Shown here piece after piece: positions 8,346-17,243 of a DNA stretch of 64,000 nucleotides (the first letter of the stretch is position 1; each line of letters starts with the position of its first letter). Source of the DNA: Mucilaginibacter sp. L3T2-6 (GTDB lineage Bacteria > Bacteroidota > Bacteroidia > Sphingobacteriales > Sphingobacteriaceae); the NCBI RefSeq assembly GCF_030519355.1, contig NZ_JAUMKC010000002.1, forward strand, positions 248,001-312,000. Direction: 5' to 3'. The position numbers were made by a program, and so were the translations under genes. The notes beneath the pieces were generated by a model. That model was not told the DNA's origin, ran no database searches, and saw nothing but the letters and a program-made list of their open reading frames with translations.

Positions 8346-8858
8346 TTGATAAAGATATTTCCTTGTGATGTTAGCTGGATTGACACGCTGACCGATATCG
8401 CTATAGAAAGCTACAGACAAAACTATACTTACCTGTGGAGCGACGGAGGCGAAGCTTATATGGCCAGGGTTTATGATAAAGCTGCGCTTCTTGCCGATTT
8501 GACAAAGCCTGACGTTAATTATTTTTTTGTTTATGCTGATGATGAGCTTATTGGCTATATAAAGATAAAACAAAAGCCTCATCCCGACAGACCCCGGCAA
8601 CGCGGCCTGGAAATAAGCAAACTTTACCTGCTGAAGCAGTCTACAGGAAAAGGCGCCGGCAAAATTATTATGGCCTTTATTATTGATTGGGCAAAGCAGC
8701 AACACTGTGCTGTAATGTGGCTGATGGTTATGGATAGCAGCCCTGCAAAAGCTTTTTATGAACGGTATGGGTTTACTGAAACTGCCGCGTTCCGGCTGGA
8801 TTACCCGAATTTGATTGATGAATATCGCACTATACTGACTATGATTGCTGAGATATAG
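8346..8858 (+). CDS. GNAT family N-acetyltransferase
   Basis: A 170-residue GNAT protein. The acetyl-CoA binding motif A region is LEISKLYLLKQSTGKGAG (Q/RxxGxG variant STGKGAG), and motif B is seen as MDSSPAKAFYERYGF. The start is TTG at 8346: the frame is closed by a TAA at 8328-8330 and no ATG or GTG lies between. Substrate (amine, amino-acid or protein) unknown. The gene is divergent from the ECF sigma factor gene. Confidence 0.82.
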   Translation: MIKIFPCDVSWIDTLTDIAIESYRQNYTYLWSDGGEAYMARVYDKAALLADLTKPDVNYFFVYADDELIGYIKIKQKPHPDRPRQRGLEISKLYLLKQSTGKGAGKIIMAFIIDWAKQQHCAVMWLMVMDSSPAKAFYERYGFTETAAFRLDYPNLIDEYRTILTMIAEI

Positions 8859-8964
8859 CATAAGTTAATACAGGCACTGCTGAACGATATCGACTTAATC
8901 AATTACTCTCAAAAAATGTAACCCTTTTTTAATGACATGTCTCTAACGTTAAAAAATTACAGAC

Positions 8965-9351
8965 ATGGAACAAAGCATTAAAAAAACCAACGAAGTACAA
9001 ACACTTTTAAAATTCACCTACGGGTTGATACCCATTGCGGCAGGTGCGGATAAATTTACCAACCTGCTTACCAATTGGGCCAATTACTTAAACCCCTCAA
9101 TAAAATCGGCAATACCGGTCAGCGACCATACATTTATGTGCATCGTGGGCGTTATTGAGATAATAGCCGGCATACTGGTATTTATCAATCCACAAAAAGG
9201 CGGCTTGGTGGTATGCGTGTGGCTGATCCTTATCGCGTTAGATTTAATCGCTTCCGGAAGCTATCTTGATGTGGCCGTGCGCGATCTGGCTATGGCAATC
9301 GGTGCATTTTCGCTTTCAAAACTTTCCGGGATAACAAATGTTCAGCAATAA
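8965..9351 (+). CDS. Small four-helix membrane protein, DoxX-like
   Basis: A 128-residue inner-membrane protein with four predicted membrane segments (about residues 13-30, 55-75, 80-98, 105-122). The layout and the phrase KFTYGLIPIAAGADKFTN resemble DoxX/quinol oxidase-subunit-like proteins. The gene ends two bases before the flavin reductase-like gene starts, so the two are very likely co-expressed, suggesting a membrane redox pair. Function unknown. Confidence 0.65.
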   Translation: MEQSIKKTNEVQTLLKFTYGLIPIAAGADKFTNLLTNWANYLNPSIKSAIPVSDHTFMCIVGVIEIIAGILVFINPQKGGLVVCVWLILIALDLIASGSYLDVAVRDLAMAIGAFSLSKLSGITNVQQ

Positions 9352-9352
9352 T

Positions 9353-10006
9353 ATGGAGCAGCACGTTGTCAAAATACTTGGGGCAGAATTTGTTACCCAT
9401 AATGTGAGAAGGTTTACGATTGAGCGCCCTGCAGGTTACGTATTTACGTCCGGCCAGGCTACGGATGTGTCAATAAACAAGCCTGGACTTGAAGATGAGT
9501 TGCGTCCGTTTACTTTTACTTCATTAAATAACGAAACCGACCACCTGGAATTCACCATTAAAATTTATAAAGACCACCATGGTATTACAGCAAAATTAGG
9601 TGAATTAGCCGCAGGGGATGAGTTGATATTACACGAGGTATTTGGCGTAATTGAATACCGTAGGCCCGGGTTATTCATTGCAGGCGGCGCAGGCGTTACG
9701 CCTTTTATCTCCATCCTTCGCCAGGCATACACTGACGGAAAAGTGGAAGGCAATACGTTATTGTTTGCCAATCATACCGATCAGGACATTATCTTAAAAG
9801 ATGAATTTGAGGCGATGCTGGGTGATAATTTTATCAATGTGATAAAAGAACCCGATGGTCGGCATATCGACAAGGAATTGCTAACGGCGTATGCCGGCAA
9901 GTATGAAAACTATTACGTATGCGGTCCGGATGAGTTTACCGCCGCAATGATAGAAAACCTTAAACAATTGGGCGTAGCTGAAAGTGAAATCGTTTACGAG
10001 CATTAA
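9353..10006 (+). CDS. FAD/NAD-binding oxidoreductase (ferredoxin-NADP reductase-like)
   Basis: About 217 residues from the ATG at 9353 (an in-frame ATG at 9338 inside the previous gene is less likely). The FAD-binding motif RPFTFTS is near residue 50 and the NAD(P)-binding GGAGVTPFISILR near 110; the CGPDEF motif near the C-terminus is the typical NAD ribose site of the ferredoxin reductase superfamily. There is no 2Fe-2S domain, so electrons must go to a separate partner, possibly the membrane protein encoded just upstream. Confidence 0.83.
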   Translation: MEQHVVKILGAEFVTHNVRRFTIERPAGYVFTSGQATDVSINKPGLEDELRPFTFTSLNNETDHLEFTIKIYKDHHGITAKLGELAAGDELILHEVFGVIEYRRPGLFIAGGAGVTPFISILRQAYTDGKVEGNTLLFANHTDQDIILKDEFEAMLGDNFINVIKEPDGRHIDKELLTAYAGKYENYYVCGPDEFTAAMIENLKQLGVAESEIVYEH

Positions 10007-10357
10007 CTATTTGCTATCAACAAACTCCTTCAATACCAAAGCATGATTCTGGTGTTCATCTTTAGCAGCATACAACAGGGTAACGGTTTTATGCTGCTTT
10101 ATCAATTCAGCTAACTCATCTGCTGCCGGGTTATCTTTTAGCTCCAACAGGTATTTATGTCGAAACTCCTGCCACTCTTTATTTCCACTGTGAAACCACT
10201 GCCGCAATCCGGTGGATGGCGCCGCATCTTTCAACCATAAATCAATACCCGCTTCTTTCTTGCTGACACCGCGCGGCCATAAACGATCTACCAATATCCT
10301 GAATCCGTCCGCAGGTTCAGCCCGTTCATAAATGCGTTTAATGCGTAAACCCTTCAT
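10007..10357 (-). CDS. DUF488 family protein (YeaO-like)
   Basis: About 116 residues from ATG at 10357 (an in-frame ATG at 10372 is an alternative). It carries the DUF488 signature: RIYERAEPADGFRILVDRLWPRG, here cited in parts as RIYERAEPADG and VDRLWPRGVSKKEA, then LWLKDAAPST, and the C-terminal LLYAAKDEHQNHA. Members are small proteins of unknown function with a predicted nucleotide- or substrate-binding Arg/Trp pocket. Its stop codon abuts that of the convergent oxidoreductase gene. Confidence 0.82.
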   Translation of the reverse strand: MKGLRIKRIYERAEPADGFRILVDRLWPRGVSKKEAGIDLWLKDAAPSTGLRQWFHSGNKEWQEFRHKYLLELKDNPAADELAELIKQHKTVTLLYAAKDEHQNHALVLKEFVDSK

Positions 10358-10405
10358 AGCAAAATTGAGCAAAGCTGGCGAAAGTATCCGGCTAAATTAC
10401 GATTT

Positions 10406-12271
10406 TCAGTCCTTAGTTTTCTTGCTGTTACGCTTTACCACCATCTCCAGCCTACGCCTCCTTAGTGATATTTGTGTGCGGGCGCCTTCATTCTCAGTAA
10501 GCTGTTCGTTGTAGCCGGAAATAATATCCCTGTAAGAAAGCACCCCCGTAACCTTATTGTTTGCATCGATTACAGGCAACACATCGCTCTGCTGTTTCGA
10601 CATCAGTTCTACTGCAGTACGCAAGGTATCACCGCTATGCACAAGCAAATAGTCGTGCTGCACTATCTTCTTTAGCTTAATATCGGGAGTAGCCGATTCA
10701 CTGTATATATCGGTCAGTTTCACTGTGCCGGCATACATGTTTTGCTCGTTTACAGTAACCAGATAACTGTCCTGAATTTCTTTTGATACCAGCAGTTTCT
10801 TGATCTCGCCTATTGTGCTTTCGGCTTTTAAAATAATACCGCGCCCTTTAACTACTTCAGATATTTTTGTTCTTTGCAGGATATCCGGTTCGTATGAATC
10901 AGGGGTTATCACACCACGACGGGCAATTTTTTCGGTCATGATAGTATTTTCCATCAGGAAAAAAGAAACGATATAGGCAGCCGTGCATGCGCCCAGCAGC
11001 GGCAATAGCGCATGCGACTGCATGGTCGCTTCTAACGCGAACGTAATACTGGTAAGGTAGGCCCTTGAAGCTCCGGCGAACATAGCCGACATGCCGACGA
11101 GTGCCGCCATTGGCATAGTAATGCCCAGTTCAGGGAATAATTGGATAAGCAACGCGCCTATAATTGCACCTGCTGCCCCGCCAATAGTTAGCAAAGGAGC
11201 GAGCGTTCCGCCCGAGGTACCGCTGCCCAAAGCAATGGCCCACGACAGAAACTTAAAAAATACCAAAGTACACAACAGCTTTAACGGCCATGTACCCGAG
11301 AGTATTCCAGTAATATTATCATAACCTACGCCCAGGGTATGTGGCGCAAAAATACCTATGGCGCCTACAGCCAGCCCGCCTACTGCCGGGTACCACATCC
11401 AGTGAATAGGGATTTCTTCAAAATAATCTTCAATCAGGTAAACCAGTTTTGTTATCCCCATCGATATAAAACCAATGATCAAGCCTATGAAACTGTACAC
11501 TGCCAGCGCCATGTTTGATGGTGTTACCAAATCAGGCATTTCAAAAACCGGTCCGGTCCCAAAAAGCAAATGATGCCCGGCAGCACCTGTGATACAGGCT
11601 AATGCGACAGGCAGTATAGAACGCGGAGAGAACTCAAATAACAGCAACTCAATCGCCAGGAAAACTGCCGCTATCGGCGTGCCGAATATGGCCGACATGC
11701 CGGCTGTAGCGCCTGCTGCCAAAATTACTTTGCGCTCATTAGCGCTTATTTTAAAAAGCTGCCCCAGAGTTGAGCCAAGCGCACCCCCGGTTGCTATAAT
11801 AGGGCCTTCAGCACCAAACGGGCCGCCTGTACCTATGGCAATTGCCGATGACACCGGCTTCAGAAAAGTTATGGATGGTTTTATCCGGCTTTCGTTTACC
11901 AATATCTGCTCCATCGCTTCCGGAATACCATGACCACGGATCGCTTTAGAGCCATACAAGGCCATCAACCCGACAATGATGCCGCCTATCGCCGGAATTA
12001 ATATAACCCAATAGCCAAGATGATTATTTGCCGGACTGTTAAAACCGAGGCTGAATTTTCCATAGAAAGCGATGTTGGTTACAACATTAATAAGAGTGAC
12101 CAGAAATTTGGCGATCAGGCTAATGGCAACCGCTACTGCTATTGACATGAGACATATCCTTATCAGGCGCCTTTTCATTAAAAATGTCTTTTTTGAGCCG
12201 CCTTCTTTGTTTTCCATATTGTTCAACAGAGGTGAAATTGGAATGCCGTTATCAAAGTCTTTTTTTGTCAT
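10406..12271 (-). CDS. ClC-type chloride channel/antiporter with C-terminal CBS pair
   Basis: A 621-residue membrane protein. Residues 40-450 form the ClC core: GHGIPEA is the first selectivity loop, GTGGPFGAEGPI holds the gating glutamate position (GxEGP), and GTSGGTLAP lies in the later pore loop. Residues 480-600 form two CBS domains, ending near VTGVLSYRDII, which normally bind adenosine nucleotides and regulate gating. Presence of the gating Glu fits either a channel or a Cl-/H+ exchanger. It is transcribed divergently from a Crp/Fnr-type regulator, which may control it. Confidence 0.92.
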   Translation of the reverse strand: MTKKDFDNGIPISPLLNNMENKEGGSKKTFLMKRRLIRICLMSIAVAVAISLIAKFLVTLINVVTNIAFYGKFSLGFNSPANNHLGYWVILIPAIGGIIVGLMALYGSKAIRGHGIPEAMEQILVNESRIKPSITFLKPVSSAIAIGTGGPFGAEGPIIATGGALGSTLGQLFKISANERKVILAAGATAGMSAIFGTPIAAVFLAIELLLFEFSPRSILPVALACITGAAGHHLLFGTGPVFEMPDLVTPSNMALAVYSFIGLIIGFISMGITKLVYLIEDYFEEIPIHWMWYPAVGGLAVGAIGIFAPHTLGVGYDNITGILSGTWPLKLLCTLVFFKFLSWAIALGSGTSGGTLAPLLTIGGAAGAIIGALLIQLFPELGITMPMAALVGMSAMFAGASRAYLTSITFALEATMQSHALLPLLGACTAAYIVSFFLMENTIMTEKIARRGVITPDSYEPDILQRTKISEVVKGRGIILKAESTIGEIKKLLVSKEIQDSYLVTVNEQNMYAGTVKLTDIYSESATPDIKLKKIVQHDYLLVHSGDTLRTAVELMSKQQSDVLPVIDANNKVTGVLSYRDIISGYNEQLTENEGARTQISLRRRRLEMVVKRNSKKTKD

Positions 12272-12357
12272 TAAAGTGAGAGATAAATTGCTCTTATGAA
12301 ATTTTGTGCAAAGATAGATATAAATCCGCCCAAATGGAAAAGATTCTGTTTGATATT

Positions 12358-12373
12358 TATTGTATATACAATA
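12358..12373. promoter_or_regulatory. 16-bp perfect palindrome between ClC and Crp/Fnr genes, candidate operator
   Basis: TATTGTATATACAATA is a perfect 16-bp dyad in the 202-base divergent spacer, and a half-site TTGTATAAATA follows at about 12380. It is not a classical FNR (TTGATnnnnATCAA) or CRP site, but size and position suit a dimeric regulator. In AT-rich DNA some palindromes occur by chance. Confidence 0.4.
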
Positions 12374-12473
12374 TTAAAATTGTATAAATATAGATTTTTT
12401 GTACTATTACATTGCTTAAGCAATAAAACAAAGAGCATGCGGTATTGTTGACGCAAATAGCTATAATTGCGGC

Positions 12474-13187
12474 ATGACCGGCTCCGTTAAAGAACTAAAA
12501 CAACAGTGCGACCTGAAAAGCTGCTTCCTGTGCTCCTCATGCATATCCGACTGGTTACCCGCAATTGCCGCCAATAAACAGACTATTCTTTTTAAAAAAG
12601 GACAGGACATTTTTAAGGAAGGTGACACAGTTGAGGGGATATTTTTTGTGTACAGCGGTAAAGTAAAAGTTCATAAGCGGTGGGATGAAGATAAAGACCT
12701 GATTCTGCGTTTCGCAAAGAGTGGCGATATATTGGGACACCTGGGTCTCGGCGACAGCCTGGCATACCCGATCGCGGCGACGGCCGTCGAAAATGTTAAG
12801 GTTTGCTTTGTGAAAAAGGATTTCTTCGAATCCTCGCTAAATGTAAACCCCCAGTTTACCATTAAATTGATGAAAGTATTCGCTAACGCTTTGCAGGAAT
12901 CTGAGAAGCGCATGCGCAATCTCGCTCACATGCCGGTAAAAGAGCGGATTGCCCAGGCTTTGTTATCATTAAAAGAACAGTTTGGTGTTACCGGCGATGG
13001 TTATATTGATATTGAACTAACCAAGCAGGATATCGCTTCGTATGCCGGCGTGGCCTACGAGACCTTCTTTAAAGTGACCCAGGATTTTTTGCTGAGTGAA
13101 TTGATTGAGGTTGAAGGAAAAAACTACAGGTTGCTGGATGAACGAAAATTGACTGAATTGATTGATGGCAAGAAGGAACCTGCGTAG
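12474..13187 (+). CDS. Crp/Fnr family transcriptional regulator with N-terminal cysteine cluster
   Basis: A 237-residue regulator. A cyclic-nucleotide-binding-fold domain spans about residues 35-145 (ILFKKGQDIFKEGD, then SGKVKVHKRW) and a winged-helix HTH_Crp domain about 160-230 (LTKQDIASYAGVAYETFFKV recognition region). The N-terminus has Cys12, Cys17, Cys20 and Cys23, with a further Cys at 111, a pattern reminiscent of FNR, whose 4Fe-4S cluster is held by three N-terminal and one core Cys. An oxygen- or redox-sensing role is therefore possible but unproven. Divergent from the ClC gene. Confidence 0.85.
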   Translation: MTGSVKELKQQCDLKSCFLCSSCISDWLPAIAANKQTILFKKGQDIFKEGDTVEGIFFVYSGKVKVHKRWDEDKDLILRFAKSGDILGHLGLGDSLAYPIAATAVENVKVCFVKKDFFESSLNVNPQFTIKLMKVFANALQESEKRMRNLAHMPVKERIAQALLSLKEQFGVTGDGYIDIELTKQDIASYAGVAYETFFKVTQDFLLSELIEVEGKNYRLLDERKLTELIDGKKEPA

Positions 13188-13305
13188 AGAAGAGACACAG
13201 CAAATAATTTGAAGGTGGCGAATGAAGCTATTCTTAAACGGGAATTTTCCAGCTCCCCTTTATTTAGCAGAATATTGAGAGGGTCAAACTCGCTTCTTAA
13301 AAGAA

Positions 13306-13330
13306 AAAGCCTGGGCTAACCCCAGGCTTT
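13306..13330. terminator. Terminator hairpin beyond tRNA-Ser / Crp gene
   Basis: AAAGCCTGGG (13306-13315) pairs with CCCAGGCTTT (13321-13330) around a 5-base loop; T-rich sequence follows on both strands (GCTTGTTTTT on plus, TTTTTCTTTT on minus). It would end the minus-strand tRNA transcript and also plus-strand reading from the Crp/Fnr gene. Confidence 0.75.
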
Positions 13331-13341
13331 GCTTGTTTTTG

Positions 13342-13426
13342 CGGAGAGAGAGGGATTCGAACCCCCGGACCTTTAACAGTCAACGGTTTTCAAGACCGCC
13401 GCAATCGACCACTCTGCCATCTCTCC
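13342..13426 (-). tRNA. tRNA-Ser (anticodon TGA)
   Basis: An 85-base class II tRNA on the minus strand. The acceptor stem GGAGAGA/TCTCTCC pairs fully, the T-loop TTCGAAT is closed by a 5-bp stem with one G-T pair, and the anticodon loop is CTTGAAA with anticodon TGA (reads UCA and other UCN codons). A long variable arm, as expected of serine tRNAs, lies between anticodon and T arms. The discriminator base is G; CCA is not encoded (genomic GCA follows) and must be added enzymatically. Confidence 0.95.
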
Positions 13427-13604
13427 GGGGGCAAAAGTACAAAACCGGCCCGAATTGGCAAATTTGATGTTAAGTTTTTTTAATTAACTTGTTAAGGTAT
13501 TGATTGCCTGTAATTTGTGCGATCGTAAAAGGCTGTTTTTCCTTTTAAAAGACCACTTCACTCCCCATTGAGACTGAGTTTGAAACGAAATTCCGCTTAA
13601 AAAC

Positions 13605-14573
13605 CTATTGAACCGGCTTCGGTCTGAACCTGTTGAACATTGGTTTCTCTTCCTTAATGTTCCGCTTTGAATATTCTATGCTGGCATTGAGCTCAAATCC
13701 GATCAACAGGATGAGGCAATTTAAATACAGCCAGAGCATCAGTATAATTAATCCGCCCAGGGAGCCGTATAGTTTATTGTACGACGAAAAGTTATTGATA
13801 TAATAGGCAAATCCTACCGAGGTTATAACAGCCAGTATCGTTGCCAGTATCGAACCCGTACTTTTAAACTTCCACTTTTGTTTATTGGCCGGGCCATAAC
13901 GATACAGCGTTGATATACTGAAAAAAAATATCAGCACTACGATTACCCATCGCGCCAGCATAAACACGTATATCCAAAAGTGATTTTTTTGGAATACATG
14001 GGCTTTTATAAACGTTAATACCGCTTCGCCGACTGTAAGCAGCGAAATAGCAAGCAGAAGCGCCAGGCTGATGACCACTGTTAACGACAACGCTATGGTT
14101 CGCCGCTTTAGCCAGGTGCGTTTCTCGATGATGAGCGATGACCGGTTAAAGGCCTGCATAAGGTTACTGATACCATTGGTGGCAAAATAAAGTGCAGATA
14201 AAAAGCCTATTGACAATAATTTGCCATTGTGGATATGTATGATGTCTTCGATTGTCGCCTGGAAAGCCATATATGCATTATAAGGCAGCACAGTTGAGAG
14301 CAGCCTTAATAATTGTCCCTGGAAATCCTTAATCGGTATGTAAGGTATCAGGGTAAACAGGAAAATGGTGGCGGGGAAAAACGCAAGCATAAAGTTAAAT
14401 GCCAGCGCCGACGCCTTGTTAAGCAGGGTGCGCTGCTGTATTTCGTGTGCGAAAAATGCAGCTACGTCATACAGTGGCAACGGATGAAAACCGGGCAGGA
14501 TATAGCCCTTCGACCAATTGATAAACCGCCGGTAAAACTTAAATCTTAAAAAAATGCGATGTGCCCACTTCAT
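13605..14573 (-). CDS. YihY/BrkB family inner-membrane protein
   Basis: A 322-residue protein of the YihY/virulence factor BrkB family. Six membrane segments can be seen, and the family signature region RTLLNKASALAFNFMLAFFPATIF is present near residue 60 (cited parts: ASALAFNFM, FFPATIF). Further marks are GISNLMQAFNR and the C-terminal LYGSLGGLIILMLWLYL. Function in the family is not established; BrkB is not RNase BN. It is the last gene of a minus-strand run starting with the PASTA gene, about 120 bases after the thioesterase. Confidence 0.88.
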   Translation of the reverse strand: MKWAHRIFLRFKFYRRFINWSKGYILPGFHPLPLYDVAAFFAHEIQQRTLLNKASALAFNFMLAFFPATIFLFTLIPYIPIKDFQGQLLRLLSTVLPYNAYMAFQATIEDIIHIHNGKLLSIGFLSALYFATNGISNLMQAFNRSSLIIEKRTWLKRRTIALSLTVVISLALLLAISLLTVGEAVLTFIKAHVFQKNHFWIYVFMLARWVIVVLIFFFSISTLYRYGPANKQKWKFKSTGSILATILAVITSVGFAYYINNFSSYNKLYGSLGGLIILMLWLYLNCLILLIGFELNASIEYSKRNIKEEKPMFNRFRPKPVQ

Positions 14574-14695
14574 TTAAAATACTTTCGGGTTGGTCACCAG
14601 AAGCATTTGGTTGCCTCCTTCTTGAGCTGCAGCGATTTCCCCTATCCTTTCAAAAGTAAAGGCTTGATTAAAGCGTGCAGCAAGCTTCGCCAAAC

Positions 14696-15103
14696 TTACT
14701 CAAAAAAAGGCTTTACTTTATCCAGAAAATATCGCGGGGCAATACAGGGGCGGTTGGTTTGCATATTGACGAACACCAGCAATGTTTCGCCGGTATTGAT
14801 CAGTTCCTGCTTTTCGTTATACAGTTCGTACTTAAAATGGATTCGGATGCGGGGCATCTCTTCCATTATTACACGAATAGTAATTTCCTCATCGTATAAA
14901 GCAGGCTTCAGATAGCGGCAGTTCAGCTCAACCACCGGCATCATGGTGCCCGACTCTTCCATGCCTGCATAGGTAAGGCCCAGGCTGCGCAGCATTTCTA
15001 CACGGCCTACTTCATAAAAGCTGGCATAGTTGCCGTAATACATATAGCCCATCTGGTCGGTCTCGCCATACCGAACCCGCAATTTAGTAGAATGCTCGAA
15101 CAT
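14696..15103 (-). CDS. Acyl-CoA thioesterase, 4HBT / YbgC-like hotdog fold
   Basis: A 135-residue single hotdog-domain protein. The motif RYGETDQMGYMYYGNYASFYEVGR, with the catalytic Asp in ETDQMGYMYYGNY, is the 4-hydroxybenzoyl-CoA thioesterase/YbgC signature. Such enzymes hydrolyse short- or medium-chain acyl-CoA thioesters in the cytoplasm. Its start overlaps the last base of the mltG stop codon, so translation is probably coupled. A second paralogue lies at 22007. Confidence 0.87.
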   Translation of the reverse strand: MFEHSTKLRVRYGETDQMGYMYYGNYASFYEVGRVEMLRSLGLTYAGMEESGTMMPVVELNCRYLKPALYDEEITIRVIMEEMPRIRIHFKYELYNEKQELINTGETLLVFVNMQTNRPCIAPRYFLDKVKPFFE

Positions 15104-16158
15104 TATTTTTTGATATTACGTTCGTTAAGCGCGTGCTGAAATGCACGGGCATTTTTTAAATGCTCTTCAACGGTGGAGGCAAAAGCATGATACCCCGAAA
15201 AATCCGCTTTAGCACACATATAAAGGTAATTGCTCTTCTGGTAGTCCAATACTGAATTTACAGCGGCAATAGATGGCATCATGATCGGTCCCGGCGGCAA
15301 CCCCTTGTACATATAGGTATTATATGGGGAATTAATGAGCAATTGCCTGGCGAGCACGCGTTTGATGGTAAAGTCATTTTCTGCAAAAATCACCGTGGGG
15401 TCGGCTTCCAGCTTCATGCCGATCCTGAGCCGGTTCAGATAGAGGCCCGCAATTATCGGCATATCGCTGTCGTGCAGCGCTTCCGCGTCAACAATGGATG
15501 CCAGGATAATTACCTCAGGCTCGGTTAAATTGATTGCTGCCGCCTTTTGCTTACGCTCAGGTGTCCAGAACTTTTCGTAATTGGCATACATCTTTTTAAA
15601 GAACTTTTCCGGCGAGGTGTTCCAGTACATGCTGTAGGTATTCGGCATAAACATTACGTACACGTTATCAGTAGTAAAGCCGTATTGCTTAACGAAATCT
15701 GCCGAATCGAGCAGGCGCAGTATAGATACCGAATCTGGCTCCAGGCGGCGCGCCACAAAGCCGGCAAAATCTGTTTTTAAACGTATATTATGGAACGACA
15801 GCGTAACGGGCTGCTGCGTGCCCGACGCCAGCATATTAATAAGGCGGCGGTTGCTCATACCATCGGTTAAATGGTAGCGGCCCGGTTTAACGCGGGTTAA
15901 ATAGTTCATGTTCTCTGCCGCTTTATAAAACGAAGCAGTATCCTTTACTATACCTTTGGTTTTAATGGTATCATATACGTCCTTAAAGGTTGCGCCGGTG
16001 TGTATATATAAATATTCTTGCTTATTTGTTACGTTAGGGGTATAGTACTTCAAATAATAGTTAAGGCCGGTAAAGCCTATCGCTATCAGGAGTATAGCCA
16101 CCATAACTACGACGAACTTTCTTAAAGTGCCGCCGGATGATGCTTTTTTTGTGGTCAT
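15103..16158 (-). CDS. mltG: Endolytic murein transglycosylase MltG
   Basis: A 351-residue protein of the YceG/MltG family. One N-terminal membrane helix (about residues 12-33) anchors it, a LysM-like subdomain follows (residues 45-115), and the catalytic part has the conserved blocks VIILASIVDAEA (catalytic Glu), LEADPTVIFA and NSPYNTYMYKGLPPGPI, here the hallmark YNTY...GLPPGPI. It cleaves nascent glycan strands near the membrane, setting glycan chain length. It sits in a minus-strand envelope run with PASTA and rhodanese genes upstream. Confidence 0.93.
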   Translation of the reverse strand: MTTKKASSGGTLRKFVVVMVAILLIAIGFTGLNYYLKYYTPNVTNKQEYLYIHTGATFKDVYDTIKTKGIVKDTASFYKAAENMNYLTRVKPGRYHLTDGMSNRRLINMLASGTQQPVTLSFHNIRLKTDFAGFVARRLEPDSVSILRLLDSADFVKQYGFTTDNVYVMFMPNTYSMYWNTSPEKFFKKMYANYEKFWTPERKQKAAAINLTEPEVIILASIVDAEALHDSDMPIIAGLYLNRLRIGMKLEADPTVIFAENDFTIKRVLARQLLINSPYNTYMYKGLPPGPIMMPSIAAVNSVLDYQKSNYLYMCAKADFSGYHAFASTVEEHLKNARAFQHALNERNIKK

Positions 16159-16168
16159 TTTTCTTCTT

Positions 16169-16474
16169 TTACGATTGTAATTTCCGGAGGGCTAGTAATC
16201 CTCCCGTTAAATTGCGTGCCTTTTGATAGCCTTTTTGTTTCAGCAGTTCGGCGGCTGTTCCGCTGCGCAGCCCAACTTTGCAGATAACAATGATTTCATC
16301 AGTTTTGTTATATGTCAGGTCATCAATGCTGCTTTCCAAATCTTTCAGCGGTATGTTGATCCCGCCGATATTGTAAGTATGGTATTCAATTCGTTCCCTT
16401 ACGTCAAGCAGGTTTAGCTTTTCACCTTTCTGCATGCGCTCTGTCAGCTCGTGGCTACTGATTGAGGGTAGCAT
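16169..16474 (-). CDS. Single-domain rhodanese-like protein
   Basis: A 101-residue rhodanese-fold protein. The active-site loop is CKVGLRSG, with the catalytic Cys in IVICKVGLRSGTAAELL, and the CH2A-like LLDVRERIEYHTYNIGGINIPL segment (parts LLDVRE, GGINIPL) is present. It would carry persulfide sulfur or bind a sulfur compound; no partner is evident. Its first 20 bases overlap the end of the PASTA gene, indicating co-transcription, and mltG starts 10 bases later. Confidence 0.87.
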   Translation of the reverse strand: MLPSISSHELTERMQKGEKLNLLDVRERIEYHTYNIGGINIPLKDLESSIDDLTYNKTDEIIVICKVGLRSGTAAELLKQKGYQKARNLTGGLLALRKLQS

Positions 16475-17243
16475 CTTTTTTTCCTTGCGACACCGTTAAG
16501 TTAATCCTGGTGCCATTACTGGCCTTGCTGGTGGAATCTACCCTCATCGGCGTTTGGGCAACCACTACCAGGCTGGTTGAATCGGTTATCGGCCCCTGGT
16601 AGGTAATGGTACCTAGTGTTAATCCGCTGTTGCGGATCACAAATTTTGCCTCATCAAAATCTTTGTTCATCAGGTCCGGAATTTCCACTTCGGCGGCTCC
16701 CTCGCCGTTACCCAGTACCAGGTCGATCCGCGAGCCCTTCGGAATTTTAGTGCCTGCCTTAATCGGCTGACCACCGAAACGCATCTCGAGCACACGGTCG
16801 CGCGCGATATCAGCCTTATAGATCGTATCGCCAACCTTCAGACCGAAATTGGCCAGCGTAGCCGCAGCTTCGCGATAAGTATAGGGTTCGAGGTCGGGCA
16901 TGCTGATGGGCGGCGCCAAACGGGTAACTACGGTAAGGTATATGGTACGATTTTCCTTTACATTGGTTCCGGCGTCCGGATCTTGTTCTATAACGGCGCC
17001 AGGTGTTTGATCAAGCACGTACACCGAGTCTATTTTAAACTCAAAGCCCTGGTCTTTAAGCAGGCTCATGGCCTTTTCTATCTGCATGCCCTTAAGCTGT
17101 GGTACCGGTATGCCGGTGCCATGGCGGGTGTAAATGTTTAACCCAAAGATTACTATCATAACAAAAACAACCAACGTAGCCGCCGCTAACAGCAGGTTTA
17201 CCCTGAATTGCCTTGTCTTTAAATACGACCAAAATTTACTCAT
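16455..17243 (-). CDS. Membrane-anchored protein with three PASTA domains
   Basis: A 262-residue protein with a short cytoplasmic N-terminus, one membrane helix (about residues 15-37) and three PASTA repeats outside (about 40-105, 110-178, 185-258), each with a VP- or MP-type opening (VPQLKGMQIEKA, MPDLEPYTYREA, IPDLMNKDFDEA). PASTA domains bind muropeptides or beta-lactam-like structures. No kinase or penicillin-binding domain is attached, which is common in Bacteroidota. First gene of the PASTA-rhodanese-mltG-thioesterase-yihY run, consistent with cell-wall work. Confidence 0.88.
   Translation of the reverse strand: MSKFWSYLKTRQFRVNLLLAAATLVVFVMIVIFGLNIYTRHGTGIPVPQLKGMQIEKAMSLLKDQGFEFKIDSVYVLDQTPGAVIEQDPDAGTNVKENRTIYLTVVTRLAPPISMPDLEPYTYREAAATLANFGLKVGDTIYKADIARDRVLEMRFGGQPIKAGTKIPKGSRIDLVLGNGEGAAEVEIPDLMNKDFDEAKFVIRNSGLTLGTITYQGPITDSTSLVVVAQTPMRVDSTSKASNGTRINLTVSQGKKDATLNQ

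Noticed and set aside
8337..8861. 174-codon minus-strand frame opposite the GNAT gene
   Set aside because: The plus-strand frame has GNAT motifs, although its TTG start made the minus frame worth checking; the minus protein has no recognised features.
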